Notes: generated by a model from the letters alone, not told the origin. DNA of 64,000 bases from Novosphingopyxis baekryungensis DSM 16222 (GCF_000420305.1 NZ_ATUR01000006.1:186001-250000), one strand, 5' to 3'. Shown: positions 8,151-17,896, numbered from the stretch's first letter. Numbers and translations: made by a program.

Positions 8151-9809
8151 TCAAGGAGCGAGGACGGACGCCATGTCCGTGCCGCTATCCGGCGTATCGG
8201 ACCGCCAGCGGACGGAGCCATAGGGCCGCTCGAGACGTCGGCGGATGCGGCTGTCGTCATGCAAGCTGTTGAGCGCTTCGACGCGTTCCTGCGCTTCCAT
8301 ATCCGCTTTGGTGTAGCGGTCTCGCAGGTGCAGATAGTCCCCCCAGGTCGGGCAGATATAACGTTCGGTCCATAGTTGCGGCACGGCAATGTCCCGTGAC
8401 AGGGACCAGTTGAAGCCGCCATTGCGGCGGCGCGTTTCACCGACGGATTGCATGGCCTGATAGAAATCCCGCGCCGAATCCAGCGCCACCCGATAGTCGA
8501 TCTCGATCACGATGGGCCCAGATCTGGGCGTCAGAGCAAGCGCCGTATTCGGCTGGTTATCGATGGCCACCTGTTCGCTCTGGCCGCTGATTTCCCGGCG
8601 CAGCGGCAGCACGAAGCCGAGCGACATCGTAACACCCAAAACGCTGCCGGAAATAATCATGATGGCCGGGATACCGATCTGATCGGCCAGCCCGCCCCAC
8701 AGAACGGCCCCGATCGCCACACCGCCCGTGACGGACGCGCTGAACAGCGACAGGGCCCGTGCCAGCACCCAGCGCGGCGTCGATAGCTGGATTCCGATGT
8801 TGAGCATCGAGAAGACCAGCATCGTCATGGCCCCCTGCACCAGAAACAGTGCGGCGCTGAGCCAGATCAGCGTGCTGATACCGATGCCGATCAAGGCTGC
8901 TGCAGCGGCAAAGGTTGCGCAGCGGATGGCGTTTTCCGGTCCCAGCCGGTCCCGTGCGGCCGTCGTGACCAGGGATCCGAGCACGGCACCGACCCCGCTT
9001 GCGCCGAGCAGCAGGCCATAGACCGCCGCATCGCCGTTCAGCACGTCCTGTGCAATCAGCGGGGCCATCGCCGTGCTCGTTGCCCCGGCAAATCCAAACA
9101 GAAAGCTGCGCACCAGAGCGTTGCGCACGCTGGATGCATGGCGGGCATAGCGCAAACCGGAGACGAGCGCCCGGTTCAGCCGTTCGGGCGGAAGGCGGGA
9201 CGATATATGCTCCCGGCGCCAGAAGAATATCGCCAGCAGCAGCGGTATATAGCCCAGCGCATTGACCGCGAATGCCGCCTGCGCCCCGGCCGCCAGTACG
9301 ATAACGCCGCCCACCGCGGGGCCGAAGCTGCGCGCCAGATTATAGCTGACCGACCCCAGCGCGACAGCCGATGGCAAGTGCGTCACCGGCACCAGTTCAC
9401 TGATCGAGGATTGCCAGGCTGGCCCATAGAGCGCCACGCCGGCACCGATGACAAACAGGAGGCCCAGCAAAAGCCAGGGCGTGATCAGACCGGCGAACCC
9501 GACCGCCGCCAGCACGCATCCTGCGCAACAGGCCAAAGCGAGACCGGCCAAGGCGATCTTGCGACGATCGAACATATCGGCCAGCGCGCCGGCCGGTAGC
9601 GCCACCAGCATGAGCGGTGCCATCAGCGCCGTCTGGACGAGCGCGACCATCACGGTGGAATCGCTCAGCCTTGTCATCTCCCAGGCGGCTGCAACGCCAA
9701 GGATCAGATGTCCGAAATTGGATAGAAGGCTGCTGGTCCAGATGCGACGGAAGATGGGAACACCCAGCGGCGCCAGCGCAGACCCGCGCCTGGGATCCAT
9801 TTGTACCAT
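8151..9809 (-). CDS. MFS exporter, EntS/MFS_3 type with C-terminal soluble domain
   Basis: The protein has about 12 membrane spans over residues 15-400. A roughly 130-residue soluble tail follows, rich in charged residues, with the segment RRNGGFNWSL and a YICPTWGDYL stretch. This architecture is that of the MFS_3 family, which includes the enterobactin exporter EntS; the tail resembles a small alpha/beta barrel. Several starts are possible. ATG at 9809 (MVQMDPRR) puts about 20 residues before the first span and is preferred; 9884 and 9800 are alternatives. It stands alone between convergent and divergent neighbours, so its substrate cannot be inferred. Confidence 0.85.
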   Translation of the reverse strand: MVQMDPRRGSALAPLGVPIFRRIWTSSLLSNFGHLILGVAAAWEMTRLSDSTVMVALVQTALMAPLMLVALPAGALADMFDRRKIALAGLALACCAGCVLAAVGFAGLITPWLLLGLLFVIGAGVALYGPAWQSSISELVPVTHLPSAVALGSVSYNLARSFGPAVGGVIVLAAGAQAAFAVNALGYIPLLLAIFFWRREHISSRLPPERLNRALVSGLRYARHASSVRNALVRSFLFGFAGATSTAMAPLIAQDVLNGDAAVYGLLLGASGVGAVLGSLVTTAARDRLGPENAIRCATFAAAAALIGIGISTLIWLSAALFLVQGAMTMLVFSMLNIGIQLSTPRWVLARALSLFSASVTGGVAIGAVLWGGLADQIGIPAIMIISGSVLGVTMSLGFVLPLRREISGQSEQVAIDNQPNTALALTPRSGPIVIEIDYRVALDSARDFYQAMQSVGETRRRNGGFNWSLSRDIAVPQLWTERYICPTWGDYLHLRDRYTKADMEAQERVEALNSLHDDSRIRRRLERPYGSVRWRSDTPDSGTDMASVLAP

Positions 9810-9991
9810 CGCCGCAAGCCCTATCTGTGCCCGATGGCCCCTGCTTGTCCCGCGTCGCCATGGCTTGTCATCCCAAGCGGCCATGACATCGCCCGGGCGT
9901 AGATGCGGACCTTATACCACTGGCTCATGGTAAAAGGCGCTTCACCGTGCGACTTTGCGGGAAATAACAGTCCGGGCAGGAGAGCAATGGA

Positions 9992-11248
9992 ATGGCCGAC
10001 GCTTATATCATCGATGCGGTACGCACTCCGCGGGCGATTGGAAAAACCGGCAAGGGCGCCTATTCCGGCTTGCATCCCCAGCATATTGCAAAGGCGGTTC
10101 TGGAAGCCATTCGTGATCGCAACGGGCTGGACACCGCGACCGTGGACGACATCATCTGGGGCACCAGCGCACAGATGGGGCTGCAAGGCGGCGATCTTGG
10201 ACGGATGGCCGCGCTCGATGCCGGTTACGACGTCAAGGCCAGCGGCGTGACGCTGGACCGCTTCTGCGGCTCGGGCCTTACCGCTACCAGTCTGGCCGCC
10301 GGGCAGATCATGTCCGGACTGGAAGACTGCGTGATCGCCGGCGGCACCGAGATGATGAGCCATGTCATGGATCATGGCATGATGCTGCGCGAAAAGAAGG
10401 CGCATGTTGCCGGTGGGATCGGCACCAACAATCCCACGCTGGATGCGCGGCATCCGCAGACCAATCAGGGCGTCGCTGCCGATGCCATTGCGGCCATGGA
10501 AGGCATCTCCCGCGCGGAGCTGGAGGCCTTTGGCGTAGAGAGCCAGCGGCGCGCGGCCATCGCCATGAAGGAGGGCCGGTTCGACAGATCGCTGGTTCCG
10601 GTCAAGGACGCCGATGGCCATGTTGTGCTGGACCGGGAAGAATATCCACGCCCGGACACCACGGCGGAAAAACTGGCCGGCATGAAACCGGCTTTCGCGA
10701 TGTTCTACGATCTGCCCGCCAATGCGTCGGGTGAGACATTTGCAGGGCAGATCAGGCGGAAATATCCGGATCTGGATTTCGAGGCCGTCCACCATGCCGG
10801 CACATCGTCCGGCGTTGTGGATGGCGCAGCGGCGCTGCTTCTGGCGTCGAAAGACTATGCCGACGCCCATGGAATGACACCGCGCGCGCGTATTGTGGCG
10901 GCGGTGAATGTCGGTGACGATCCCACGCTGATGCTGAACGCTCCGGTTCCTGCGGCCAGAAAAGCCCTGGAACGGGCGGGGCTGACCAAGGACGATATCG
11001 ACGTCTGGGAGATCAACGAGGCGTTTGCCGTGGTGGCCGAAAAATTCATCCGCGATCTGGATCTGCCGCGCGACAAGGTCAACGCGAATGGCGGCGCCAT
11101 CGCCCTGGGTCATCCGATCGGGGCGACCGGCGCCGTCCTGATCGGAACGGCACTGGACGAGCTGGAGCGAACCGGCGGACGGTATGCGCTCATCACGATG
11201 TGCGCCGCGGGCGGCATGGCGCCGGCGATCATTATCGAACGGGTTTGA
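9992..11248 (+). CDS. Acetyl-CoA acetyltransferase (thiolase)
   Basis: The 418-residue protein has a complete thiolase active site: nucleophilic Cys in LDRFCGSGL near residue 88, His in GGAIALGHPIGATG, and the second Cys in CAAGGMAP at the C-terminus. It should cleave 3-ketoacyl-CoA to acetyl-CoA and a shortened acyl-CoA, the last beta-oxidation step, or run the reverse condensation. AGGAGAG at 9978-9984 precedes the ATG at a good distance. It is monocistronic and convergent with the SDR gene. It contrasts with the thiolase-fold gene at 21370-22530, which has lost both cysteines. Confidence 0.95.
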   Translation: MADAYIIDAVRTPRAIGKTGKGAYSGLHPQHIAKAVLEAIRDRNGLDTATVDDIIWGTSAQMGLQGGDLGRMAALDAGYDVKASGVTLDRFCGSGLTATSLAAGQIMSGLEDCVIAGGTEMMSHVMDHGMMLREKKAHVAGGIGTNNPTLDARHPQTNQGVAADAIAAMEGISRAELEAFGVESQRRAAIAMKEGRFDRSLVPVKDADGHVVLDREEYPRPDTTAEKLAGMKPAFAMFYDLPANASGETFAGQIRRKYPDLDFEAVHHAGTSSGVVDGAAALLLASKDYADAHGMTPRARIVAAVNVGDDPTLMLNAPVPAARKALERAGLTKDDIDVWEINEAFAVVAEKFIRDLDLPRDKVNANGGAIALGHPIGATGAVLIGTALDELERTGGRYALITMCAAGGMAPAIIIERV

Positions 11249-11288
11249 CCCGCCCGATCATTCGATAACCATCATCCGGCCATAGCCA

Positions 11289-12083
11289 TTATCTGGGCGG
11301 CATGCGGATGGCGCCATCGATGCGGAATTGATGGGCGTTGAGATAGCTATTGCGCGCGATTTCCAGTACCAGGCTGGCAAATTCCTCTGCATGCCCGAGC
11401 CGCTTTGGAAACGGCACCGAGGCATTGAGATTGTCCCACATCTTCTCGTTCAGATCCTTGAACCGCAGCATGGGCGGCGTCGCGAAGATGCCCGGCATGA
11501 TGGAATTGACGCGAATGCCCAGGTCCATCAGATCGCGCGCCATCGGCAGCACCAGGCCGTTGACCCCGGCCTTCAGCGATCCATAGGCGATCTGACCGAT
11601 CTGGCCGTCCTGCGCGGCGGCACTGGATGTCAGGATGATCGTTCCGCGTTCGCCATCGTCATTCACCGGATCGGCAGACGCCATGCCAAGCGCGCTGATC
11701 GATGCCACGCGGTAGCTGGCAATCAGGATACCTTGCGCAGAGAACGCATAATCTTCGGTCGAGAACCGTTTGAAACCGCCCGTTTCCTTGTCCTTGCCGA
11801 CGGTCTTGCCGCCCTTGGCGGCCATGGCGCAGTGCACCAGGACGCGCTCCTGTCCATGCGCCGCGCGTGCGGCCGCAAAGCCGGCCTCGACGCTCTGCTC
11901 GTCCATGATGTCGACCTTGTGGAAGGTACCGCCAATCTGCATCGCCGCCGCCTCCCCCGCGTCTTCGTTGAGATCGAATATCGCGACCTTGAGGCCTTGC
12001 TCCGCCAAGGCTTCGGCGCTTGCGAGGCCCAGGCCGGATGCGCCCCCGGTTACGACGGCGCCAAGACTGGAATCGAGTTTCAT
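11289..12083 (-). CDS. Short-chain dehydrogenase, HSD10/3-hydroxyacyl-CoA type
   Basis: At 264 residues it is a classical SDR. The cofactor motif TGGASGLG is at residues 12-19 and an acidic residue (D37) after the second strand favours NAD. Catalytic Ser is in TSSAAAQDG, and the Tyr/Lys pair is in YGSLKAG. The usual NNAG motif reads HCAM. The overall pattern resembles type-10 17-beta-hydroxysteroid or 3-hydroxyacyl-CoA dehydrogenases, which act just before thiolase. The convergent thiolase next door fits that role, but no shared operon is possible. Confidence 0.88.
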   Translation of the reverse strand: MKLDSSLGAVVTGGASGLGLASAEALAEQGLKVAIFDLNEDAGEAAAMQIGGTFHKVDIMDEQSVEAGFAAARAAHGQERVLVHCAMAAKGGKTVGKDKETGGFKRFSTEDYAFSAQGILIASYRVASISALGMASADPVNDDGERGTIILTSSAAAQDGQIGQIAYGSLKAGVNGLVLPMARDLMDLGIRVNSIMPGIFATPPMLRFKDLNEKMWDNLNASVPFPKRLGHAEEFASLVLEIARNSYLNAHQFRIDGAIRMPPR

Positions 12084-12311
12084 AATAGCGGTCTCCCGGC
12101 TGCGTGAATGACCGGAAGAACTATAGAAGCGGCCAAATGGATCGCCACCGCATGAGCGCTATATCGCACCGGCGGACGAGACCGCAGAACCCCCGTGTTT
12201 TTGCCATCATTCCATCGTTACGGCGATGATCGCGCTCAATCGGCCTTCACAGGGTGACGTGCCCGGCGGCTCTGCTTATCCCTGCTCTTCCAGGCAAAAG
12301 GGGAAGTGGCG

Positions 12312-13541
12312 ATGGCGAAAGTTATGGAGGGCATCAAAGTCCTGGAGGTCGCACAATTCACCTTCGTACCGGCAGCGGGGGCCGTCCTGGCCGATTGGGG
12401 CGCGGACGTCATCAAGATAGAGCATCCCGTGCGCGGCGATACGCAGCGCGGCTTCCTCAACATGGGGGGCGTTCAACTGGATCCCCAGCGCCATACCCTG
12501 TTCGAGCATCCCAACCGGGGCAAACGCAGCGTCGGCATCGATTTCACCACGGCCGAGGGTCAGGACGTGCTGCACGAACTGGCCAAGCAATGCGACGTGT
12601 TCCTGACCAATTATCTTCCGCAGCATCGCCAGAAATATAAATTCGATATCGAGCATATTCGCGCGGTGAACCCCGACATCATCTATGCCCGCGGCAGCGC
12701 CTGGGGCGACAAGGGGCCCGAGCGGGAAAAGGGAGGCTTCGACGGCACCGCTTTCTGGAGCCGGAGCGGCATCGCCGACTGCATGACGCCGGAAGAGCTG
12801 GAGGGGCCGCTGTCTCAGGGCATCCAGGCCTTTGGCGATTCCATTGGGGGCATGTTCATCGCGGGCGGCATTTCGGCGGCTCTGTTTCATCGCCTCCGGA
12901 CCGGCGAGGCCAAGGAGCTGGACGTATCCCTGCTTTCCACCGCCACCTGGGCGGCCGGCGCCAATATGGCGCAGGCGCTGGAAACCGGCATCGTGACGCG
13001 CAATTCCATGCCGCGCTCCGGCGGCAGCAGCCGCAATCCGTTCATGGGTAATTTCCGCACATCGGACGGCCGCACGATCAATCTGTGCATCGTCAGCCCG
13101 ACCGGTTTGATCGAGGATACCTTCCATCATGTCGGCCGACCGGAGGCAGCCGCAGATCCTCGCTTCAAGGACGTGCTCAGCCTTATCGAACATGCGGACG
13201 CGGCGAGCGAAATTCTGGTCCAAGCCTTTGGCGAGAAATCGTTCGACTATTGGCGCGAACAGCTGCGTGGCATGAAAGGCCAGTGGGCCCCCATCCTGAC
13301 CCTGATCGAACTTGCCGAGGAAGAGCAGATCAAGGCGAATGATCACATTCTGGAAGTCGATGCCGCAGATGGCAGCGACAAGCCGCTCAAGCTGTCGCGC
13401 AGTCCCGTCGAATGGGATCATGAACCCATCACCGCCACCCGCTCCCCCCAACCGAGCGAGCACACCGAACTCGTGCTGATGGAAATGGGCGTGGAATGGG
13501 ACCGGATCGAGCAATGGAAGGCAGCAGGCGCCATTGCATAA
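12312..13541 (+). CDS. Class III CoA-transferase (CaiB/BaiF family)
   Basis: The 409-residue protein opens with MEGIKVLEVAQFTFVPAAGA and ADWGADVIKIEHPVRGD, the typical CoA-binding Rossmann start of family III transferases, and has the NRGKRSVGIDF segment. It should move CoA between carboxylic acids. A GTG at 12306 is in frame, but GGGGAA is correctly spaced only for the ATG at 12312. It begins a compact plus-strand unit of five genes ending at 17896, so it may activate the pathway acid or recycle CoA from a product. The 228-bp region upstream (12084-12311) shows no convincing operator. Confidence 0.93.
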   Translation: MAKVMEGIKVLEVAQFTFVPAAGAVLADWGADVIKIEHPVRGDTQRGFLNMGGVQLDPQRHTLFEHPNRGKRSVGIDFTTAEGQDVLHELAKQCDVFLTNYLPQHRQKYKFDIEHIRAVNPDIIYARGSAWGDKGPEREKGGFDGTAFWSRSGIADCMTPEELEGPLSQGIQAFGDSIGGMFIAGGISAALFHRLRTGEAKELDVSLLSTATWAAGANMAQALETGIVTRNSMPRSGGSSRNPFMGNFRTSDGRTINLCIVSPTGLIEDTFHHVGRPEAAADPRFKDVLSLIEHADAASEILVQAFGEKSFDYWREQLRGMKGQWAPILTLIELAEEEQIKANDHILEVDAADGSDKPLKLSRSPVEWDHEPITATRSPQPSEHTELVLMEMGVEWDRIEQWKAAGAIA

Positions 13542-13577
13542 ATTAACCACCCTTCATCACACAGTAGGATTGAGCCA

Positions 13578-13865
13578 ATGAAGCCAGGAACGCGATTGAA
13601 GAGCGCGGTGTGCGATACCGAAGTCATGGTCATCCGCGGCGGCGAAGGAACCGTCGAATGCGGCGGCGCGGCGATGACCGAGGATGGCGCGAAAACCGGC
13701 GAGCCAGCGGCAGATCATCAAAACGGTACCCTGATCGGCAAACGCTATGTCGATGGGGGCGGAACGGTCGAGCTGCTATGCGTCAAAGCCGGCAAGGGAT
13801 CGCTCGCGCTGGATGGCACGCCCATGGCCACCAAGGATTCCAAGCCCCTGCCCGCTTCGGACTGA
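13578..13865 (+). CDS. Small protein of unknown function with internal duplication
   Basis: I do not recognise a named family for this 95-residue protein. It contains two related stretches of about 30 residues offset by 50, at 4-33 and 54-83; the clearest parts are VMVIRGGEGTVECGGAAM and LLCVKAGKGSLALDGTPM. Three cysteines (12, 28, 68) do not form a standard zinc or FeS pattern. AGGA is well placed before the ATG. It lies between the CoA-transferase and the acyl-CoA synthetase with gaps of 36 and 19 bp, so it is almost certainly co-expressed. A small accessory or binding protein for CoA-ligating enzymes is conceivable but unproven. Confidence 0.75.
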   Translation: MKPGTRLKSAVCDTEVMVIRGGEGTVECGGAAMTEDGAKTGEPAADHQNGTLIGKRYVDGGGTVELLCVKAGKGSLALDGTPMATKDSKPLPASD

Positions 13866-13884
13866 TCGGAACCACCAGGCCGCC

Positions 13885-15375
13885 ATGAATATCGCGCTTT
13901 TCCTCGAAATGGCCGCAGAGGCCGCGCCAGACCGCATCGCCCTGGTCTGCGATGGGCGCTCGTTCAGCTATGCCCAATTGCTGGCTGGCGCCCGCGGCGC
14001 AGCCACCATGATCGCGCAGTCCCATGCCGAGCATGTGGCCTTGCTCGACGAAGCGAGCGAAGCGGCCGTGTTCGCGCTGTTCGGCGCCGCGCTGGCCGGC
14101 GTGCCCTATGTTCCGCTGAATTACCGCCTGGCGGATGCCGATCTGGCCGCCCTGCTGCAACGCATAACGCCGTGCCTCCTGGTCGGTGACGTGGCGCGTG
14201 CACGCTCGCTGCACGATGATGAACGCAACATGTTGATCGCGCGAGAACGCTTCACCGGTCAGGCCAAGGAGGCGCCGGCCATAGAGGAAAGCGATGCCGG
14301 TCTGGGCACCGCCGTGCAACTGTTCACAAGCGGTACGACGGGCATGCCCAAAGCCGCCATCCTGCGGCATACCAATCTGACCAGCTATGTCATCGGAACG
14401 GTGGACTTCGGCTCGGCTCCGGAAGGTTCGGCTGGCCTCGTCACTGTGCCGCCTTATCATATCGCCGGTATCGCAGCGCTCCTGACCTCGATCTATTCTC
14501 AGCGGAAAATCATATTGCTGCCCGCATTCACGCCCGAAGCATGGCTCGATCTGGTGGCCGACCAGCGCGTCACGAACGCCTTCGTGGTTCCGACCATGCT
14601 GGCGCGCATCGTGGATGTCATGGACAAGGGGCATCGGCCCGATATGTCTTCGCTGAAAGCCATTTCCTATGGCGGCGGTAAAATGCCGCTCGAGCTCATC
14701 TCGCTCGCGCTGGATCTCTTCCCGGAAACCGGCTTTACGAACGCCTATGGCCTGACCGAGACCAGTTCGACGGTGGCGCTGCTCAGCCCCGAAGATCACC
14801 GGGCGGCCAAGGCATCGAACGATCCGATGGTCCATGCGCGTCTGGCGTCCGTGGGGATTCCCCTGCCCACCATCGAGCTGGAAATAAGGGATGAAGACGG
14901 CAAACTGCTCGGGCGCGATGCCGTCGGCGAGATTTACGTGCGCGGCGAGCAGGTTTCGGGCGAATATAAGGAAAAGAGCGCGTTGACGGCCGATGGCTGG
15001 TTTCCGACGCGCGATGCCGGCTATCTCGATCGCGATGGTTATCTGTTCCTGTCGGGCCGGGCCGACGACGTGATCGTACGGGGCGGCGAAAACCTGTCGC
15101 CTGGCGAGATCGAGGACGTCTTGCTGACCCATCCCGCCGTGACGGACGCCTGCGCCACTGGAATTCCAAGCCATGAATGGGGCGAAACGGTGGGCGTGGC
15201 GCTGGTGTTGAGCGACGGCAACAAAGCCCCCGAACAGCAAGAAATACAGCAGCTGGTGCGTGATCGTCTGCGTTCAAGCCGTGTTCCCGAACAGATTCTG
15301 TTCGTCGAGAGCCTGCCCTATAACGAGATGGGCAAATTGCTGCGACGCGAGGTCAAAACCTGGTTCAAGAGGTGA
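13885..15375 (+). CDS. Acyl-CoA synthetase (AMP-forming)
   Basis: The 496-residue enzyme has all ANL-superfamily motifs: the P-loop LFTSGTTGMPKAA near residue 150, YGLTETSS, the GEIYVRGEQVSG and DGWFPTRDAGYLD hinge region, RGGENLSPGEIE, and the C-terminal catalytic lysine in EMGKLLRRE. It should activate a carboxylic acid to its CoA thioester through an acyl-adenylate. The open frame begins at 13747, but the family start is the ATG at 13885. The downstream CoA-transferase begins with GTG overlapping its stop codon (GTGA). Confidence 0.94.
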   Translation: MNIALFLEMAAEAAPDRIALVCDGRSFSYAQLLAGARGAATMIAQSHAEHVALLDEASEAAVFALFGAALAGVPYVPLNYRLADADLAALLQRITPCLLVGDVARARSLHDDERNMLIARERFTGQAKEAPAIEESDAGLGTAVQLFTSGTTGMPKAAILRHTNLTSYVIGTVDFGSAPEGSAGLVTVPPYHIAGIAALLTSIYSQRKIILLPAFTPEAWLDLVADQRVTNAFVVPTMLARIVDVMDKGHRPDMSSLKAISYGGGKMPLELISLALDLFPETGFTNAYGLTETSSTVALLSPEDHRAAKASNDPMVHARLASVGIPLPTIELEIRDEDGKLLGRDAVGEIYVRGEQVSGEYKEKSALTADGWFPTRDAGYLDRDGYLFLSGRADDVIVRGGENLSPGEIEDVLLTHPAVTDACATGIPSHEWGETVGVALVLSDGNKAPEQQEIQQLVRDRLRSSRVPEQILFVESLPYNEMGKLLRREVKTWFKR

Positions 15376-16490
15376 TCACACCGGGCGACTTGCCCCTTCC
15401 GCTGTCGGCATGGGCCCAGCGCCATATCCATTCGCTCAACCGGCTGAGCGGTGTTCGTCAGAAAAGCAGCGCCGACCAGCTGATGCGCGAGCGGACCGTG
15501 ACCAACGGCTATGGCACTGCCGGACGGCGATCCGCCGGCGGAGGCAGCCAATTCCATCGCACGCAGGATGGTGCCATTGCCCTAAATCTGTCCCGCGAGG
15601 ACGATCGAACGCTGCTGCCCGCGCTGTTCGAAACGGCCGATGTCGAGGATCTTGCCGCCTGCTGTTCGCACGCAAAGGAAGGCAGGCTCGTCGCCCGTGG
15701 CCGCACCCTGGGGCTCGCGATCGCCGGATTGCATGAACAGCCGGTCTCGCATGCGCTCGAGGTGCGAGCTTTGGGCGACCGAAAAGCCCCCCGCCCCATG
15801 CCCCGCCTGTTGGACCTTTCCGCTCTATGGGCGGGCCCGCTGGCATCGCGACTGCTGCAGAATGCCGGATGCGCGGTGACGCGGGTGGACAGCGTCGGCC
15901 GGCCGGACGCGATGGAGCACGCCGACCCGGCGCATTTTCAGGCATTGAACGATGGCAAACGGCGCATACAACTCGACTTGCGCAGCGGCGAGGGCCTGCG
16001 CCGATTGCGTGCGCTGATCGCGCAGTCCGATATCGTCATCGAGGCGGCCAGGCCCCGCGCGCTGTTACAGCTCGATATCGATGCCGATGCCATGATCCGG
16101 GCGCAGCCGGGGCTGACGTGGATCACCATCACCGGCCATGGCACGGCAAAGGGCGCTGGCGATTGGGTCGCGTTCGGCGACGATGCGGCCGTGGCAGGCG
16201 GGCTCAGCCGGGAGATGTTCGAAACGACCGGACGCTTGGCCTTCGTCGGCGACGCCATCGCCGATCCATTGACCGGCATTCGTGCGGCAGAACTCGCTTA
16301 TCGTCATCACCTCGATGGAGGCGGTGTTCGCATGATCCTGTCGATGAGCGGGCTTGTCGCTCAGGCCATTCGCAGCGAAAAGGCCCGGTCGCCGGCACAA
16401 TGGCAAGCGCTTCTGCACGCCTGGTCCTGCCGGACAGGCAAGCCGATTGGGCGCTTACCGGCCGACGGTCAGATGGCGCCGTCATGCTGA
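15372..16490 (+). CDS. Second class III CoA-transferase-like protein
   Basis: At 372 residues, the second half carries the CaiB fold signature: LLDLSALWAGPLASRLLQNA, then LNDGKRRIQLDLRSG, IEAARPRALLQLDID and the segment VAFGDDAAVAGG. The first ~130 residues do not show the usual N-terminal domain. They resemble the C-terminal part seen in other family members, so the chain may be a permuted or rearranged relative; I infer this by eye. It starts with GTG inside the synthetase stop and overlaps the amidohydrolase by 7 bp. It may form a heterodimer with the first transferase (12312-13541). Confidence 0.85.
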   Translation: MITPGDLPLPLSAWAQRHIHSLNRLSGVRQKSSADQLMRERTVTNGYGTAGRRSAGGGSQFHRTQDGAIALNLSREDDRTLLPALFETADVEDLAACCSHAKEGRLVARGRTLGLAIAGLHEQPVSHALEVRALGDRKAPRPMPRLLDLSALWAGPLASRLLQNAGCAVTRVDSVGRPDAMEHADPAHFQALNDGKRRIQLDLRSGEGLRRLRALIAQSDIVIEAARPRALLQLDIDADAMIRAQPGLTWITITGHGTAKGAGDWVAFGDDAAVAGGLSREMFETTGRLAFVGDAIADPLTGIRAAELAYRHHLDGGGVRMILSMSGLVAQAIRSEKARSPAQWQALLHAWSCRTGKPIGRLPADGQMAPSC

Positions 16491-17896
16491 TCCGCAACGC
16501 CGAAATCTGGCGCGGCGCCACACAGGACGTGCGGACCGTCGGGAACAGGGTCGCAGCGATCGGAAAATTGCAGCGGGAGACGGATGAACCCGTTCTGGAA
16601 GCCGATGGCTGTGCCCTTCTGCCCGGGCTGCACGATCATCATATCCATCTGGCGGCGACGTCCGCCGCGATGCAATCGGTGGATTGCGGTCCGCCCCATG
16701 TGAACAATGCCGGGGAACTGGCGATCGCCTTGGCGCAGACGGGCACAGGGTGGCTGCGCGGCACGGCCTATCATGAAAGCGTGGCCGGCGTCCTGACCCG
16801 CAAGCAAATCGACGCATGGCAATGCGATCGTCCGGTGCGCGTTCAGCATCGGTCCGGCCGGATGTGGTTCTTTAACAGTGCCGCCTTGGCACTCCTGCGC
16901 GATTGCCCCGATATACCCGCAGGCATCGACTTCGATACCGGGCAGGCGTTCGAGATCGACGATTGGCTGCGCGGGGCATTGTCATCCAGGCCGCCAGATT
17001 TGCGCGCGCTCAGCCGCACCTTGGCGGCCCATGGCATGACCGGCGTGACGGAGATTTCGCCCTCCAACTCCCATGCGGAAGCGCAGTGGCTCGGCCGTGA
17101 GATAGAACAGGGCAACTTGCGGCAGCATTGCGTTCTGGCCGGGCGGCTGGACCTGTCCGATCGCATGCTGCCTCGCGGCATCGCGCTGGGCCCGCTCAAA
17201 CTCCATCTTCACGAACATCAGCTGCCCGATTTCGAGCTGGTGGTAGACCGGATTTCGGCGGCCCACCGGTTGGCCCGCCCTGTCGCCGTTCATTGTACCA
17301 CCGAGGTGGAACTGGTTTTCACGCTCGCTGCTTTGGCCGAGGCGGGCACCCTGGCGGGCGATCGCATCGAACATGCCGGCATCGCTTCCGACGCGCTGAT
17401 CGAGCAGATGGCCGCACTGAGGCTGATCGTCGTCAGTCAGCCGCACTTCATTGCGGAACGCGGCGACCAGTATCGCGAAGCCATTCCGCCGAGCGAGCAT
17501 TCGCTGCTCTATCGCTTGCGGTCCTTCATTGGCGCTGGCGTCCCTCTGGCCGCAGGCAGCGACGCGCCCTATGGCTCGACCAATCCCTGGACGGCCATGT
17601 CCGCGGCATGTTCGCGCCGCACGCGGAACGGCCATATGATCGGTGCCAAGGAGGCTCTGTCGCCAGAACAGGCCCTGTCTTTATATTTGCGCGATCCGCT
17701 AAATCTGACCGTCGAACGCCAGATCGCTGTGTCGGGGCCGGCAGATCTTTGCTTGCTGGACCGTCCCTGGGCGGCGGCGCGCGCGGATCTGTCTGCGGTC
17801 GCGGTCCGCGCCACGCTGTTCGACGGCAGCTTAGTCTATGATCGCGTCGACCAGCCCCCAGTCCAGCGCCGTTCGGGCGCCGATGCGGCGGCCTGA
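16484..17896 (+). CDS. Amidohydrolase-family (Amidohydro_3) metal-dependent hydrolase
   Basis: The 470-residue protein has the composite fold: an N-terminal beta-sandwich piece (MLIRNAEIWRG), the metal motif DHHIHLA near residue 52, HCTTEVE and DRIEHAG in the barrel, and GSDAPYGSTNPW with the last metal aspartate. These enzymes hydrolyse amides, ureas or cyclic imides, and some open lactones or dehydrate. The longer open frame upstream is a shadow of the CoA-transferase. The ATG at 16484 overlaps the transferase stop. Its 3' end overlaps the opposing crotonase by 66 bp. An amidohydrolase coupled to two CoA-transferases is uncommon and may open a cyclic intermediate. Confidence 0.9.
   Translation: MLIRNAEIWRGATQDVRTVGNRVAAIGKLQRETDEPVLEADGCALLPGLHDHHIHLAATSAAMQSVDCGPPHVNNAGELAIALAQTGTGWLRGTAYHESVAGVLTRKQIDAWQCDRPVRVQHRSGRMWFFNSAALALLRDCPDIPAGIDFDTGQAFEIDDWLRGALSSRPPDLRALSRTLAAHGMTGVTEISPSNSHAEAQWLGREIEQGNLRQHCVLAGRLDLSDRMLPRGIALGPLKLHLHEHQLPDFELVVDRISAAHRLARPVAVHCTTEVELVFTLAALAEAGTLAGDRIEHAGIASDALIEQMAALRLIVVSQPHFIAERGDQYREAIPPSEHSLLYRLRSFIGAGVPLAAGSDAPYGSTNPWTAMSAACSRRTRNGHMIGAKEALSPEQALSLYLRDPLNLTVERQIAVSGPADLCLLDRPWAAARADLSAVAVRATLFDGSLVYDRVDQPPVQRRSGADAAA

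Noticed and set aside
8151-8560. C-terminal soluble part of the MFS exporter as a separate gene
   Set aside because: It is in one uninterrupted frame with the membrane domain and MFS_3 proteins commonly carry such a tail.
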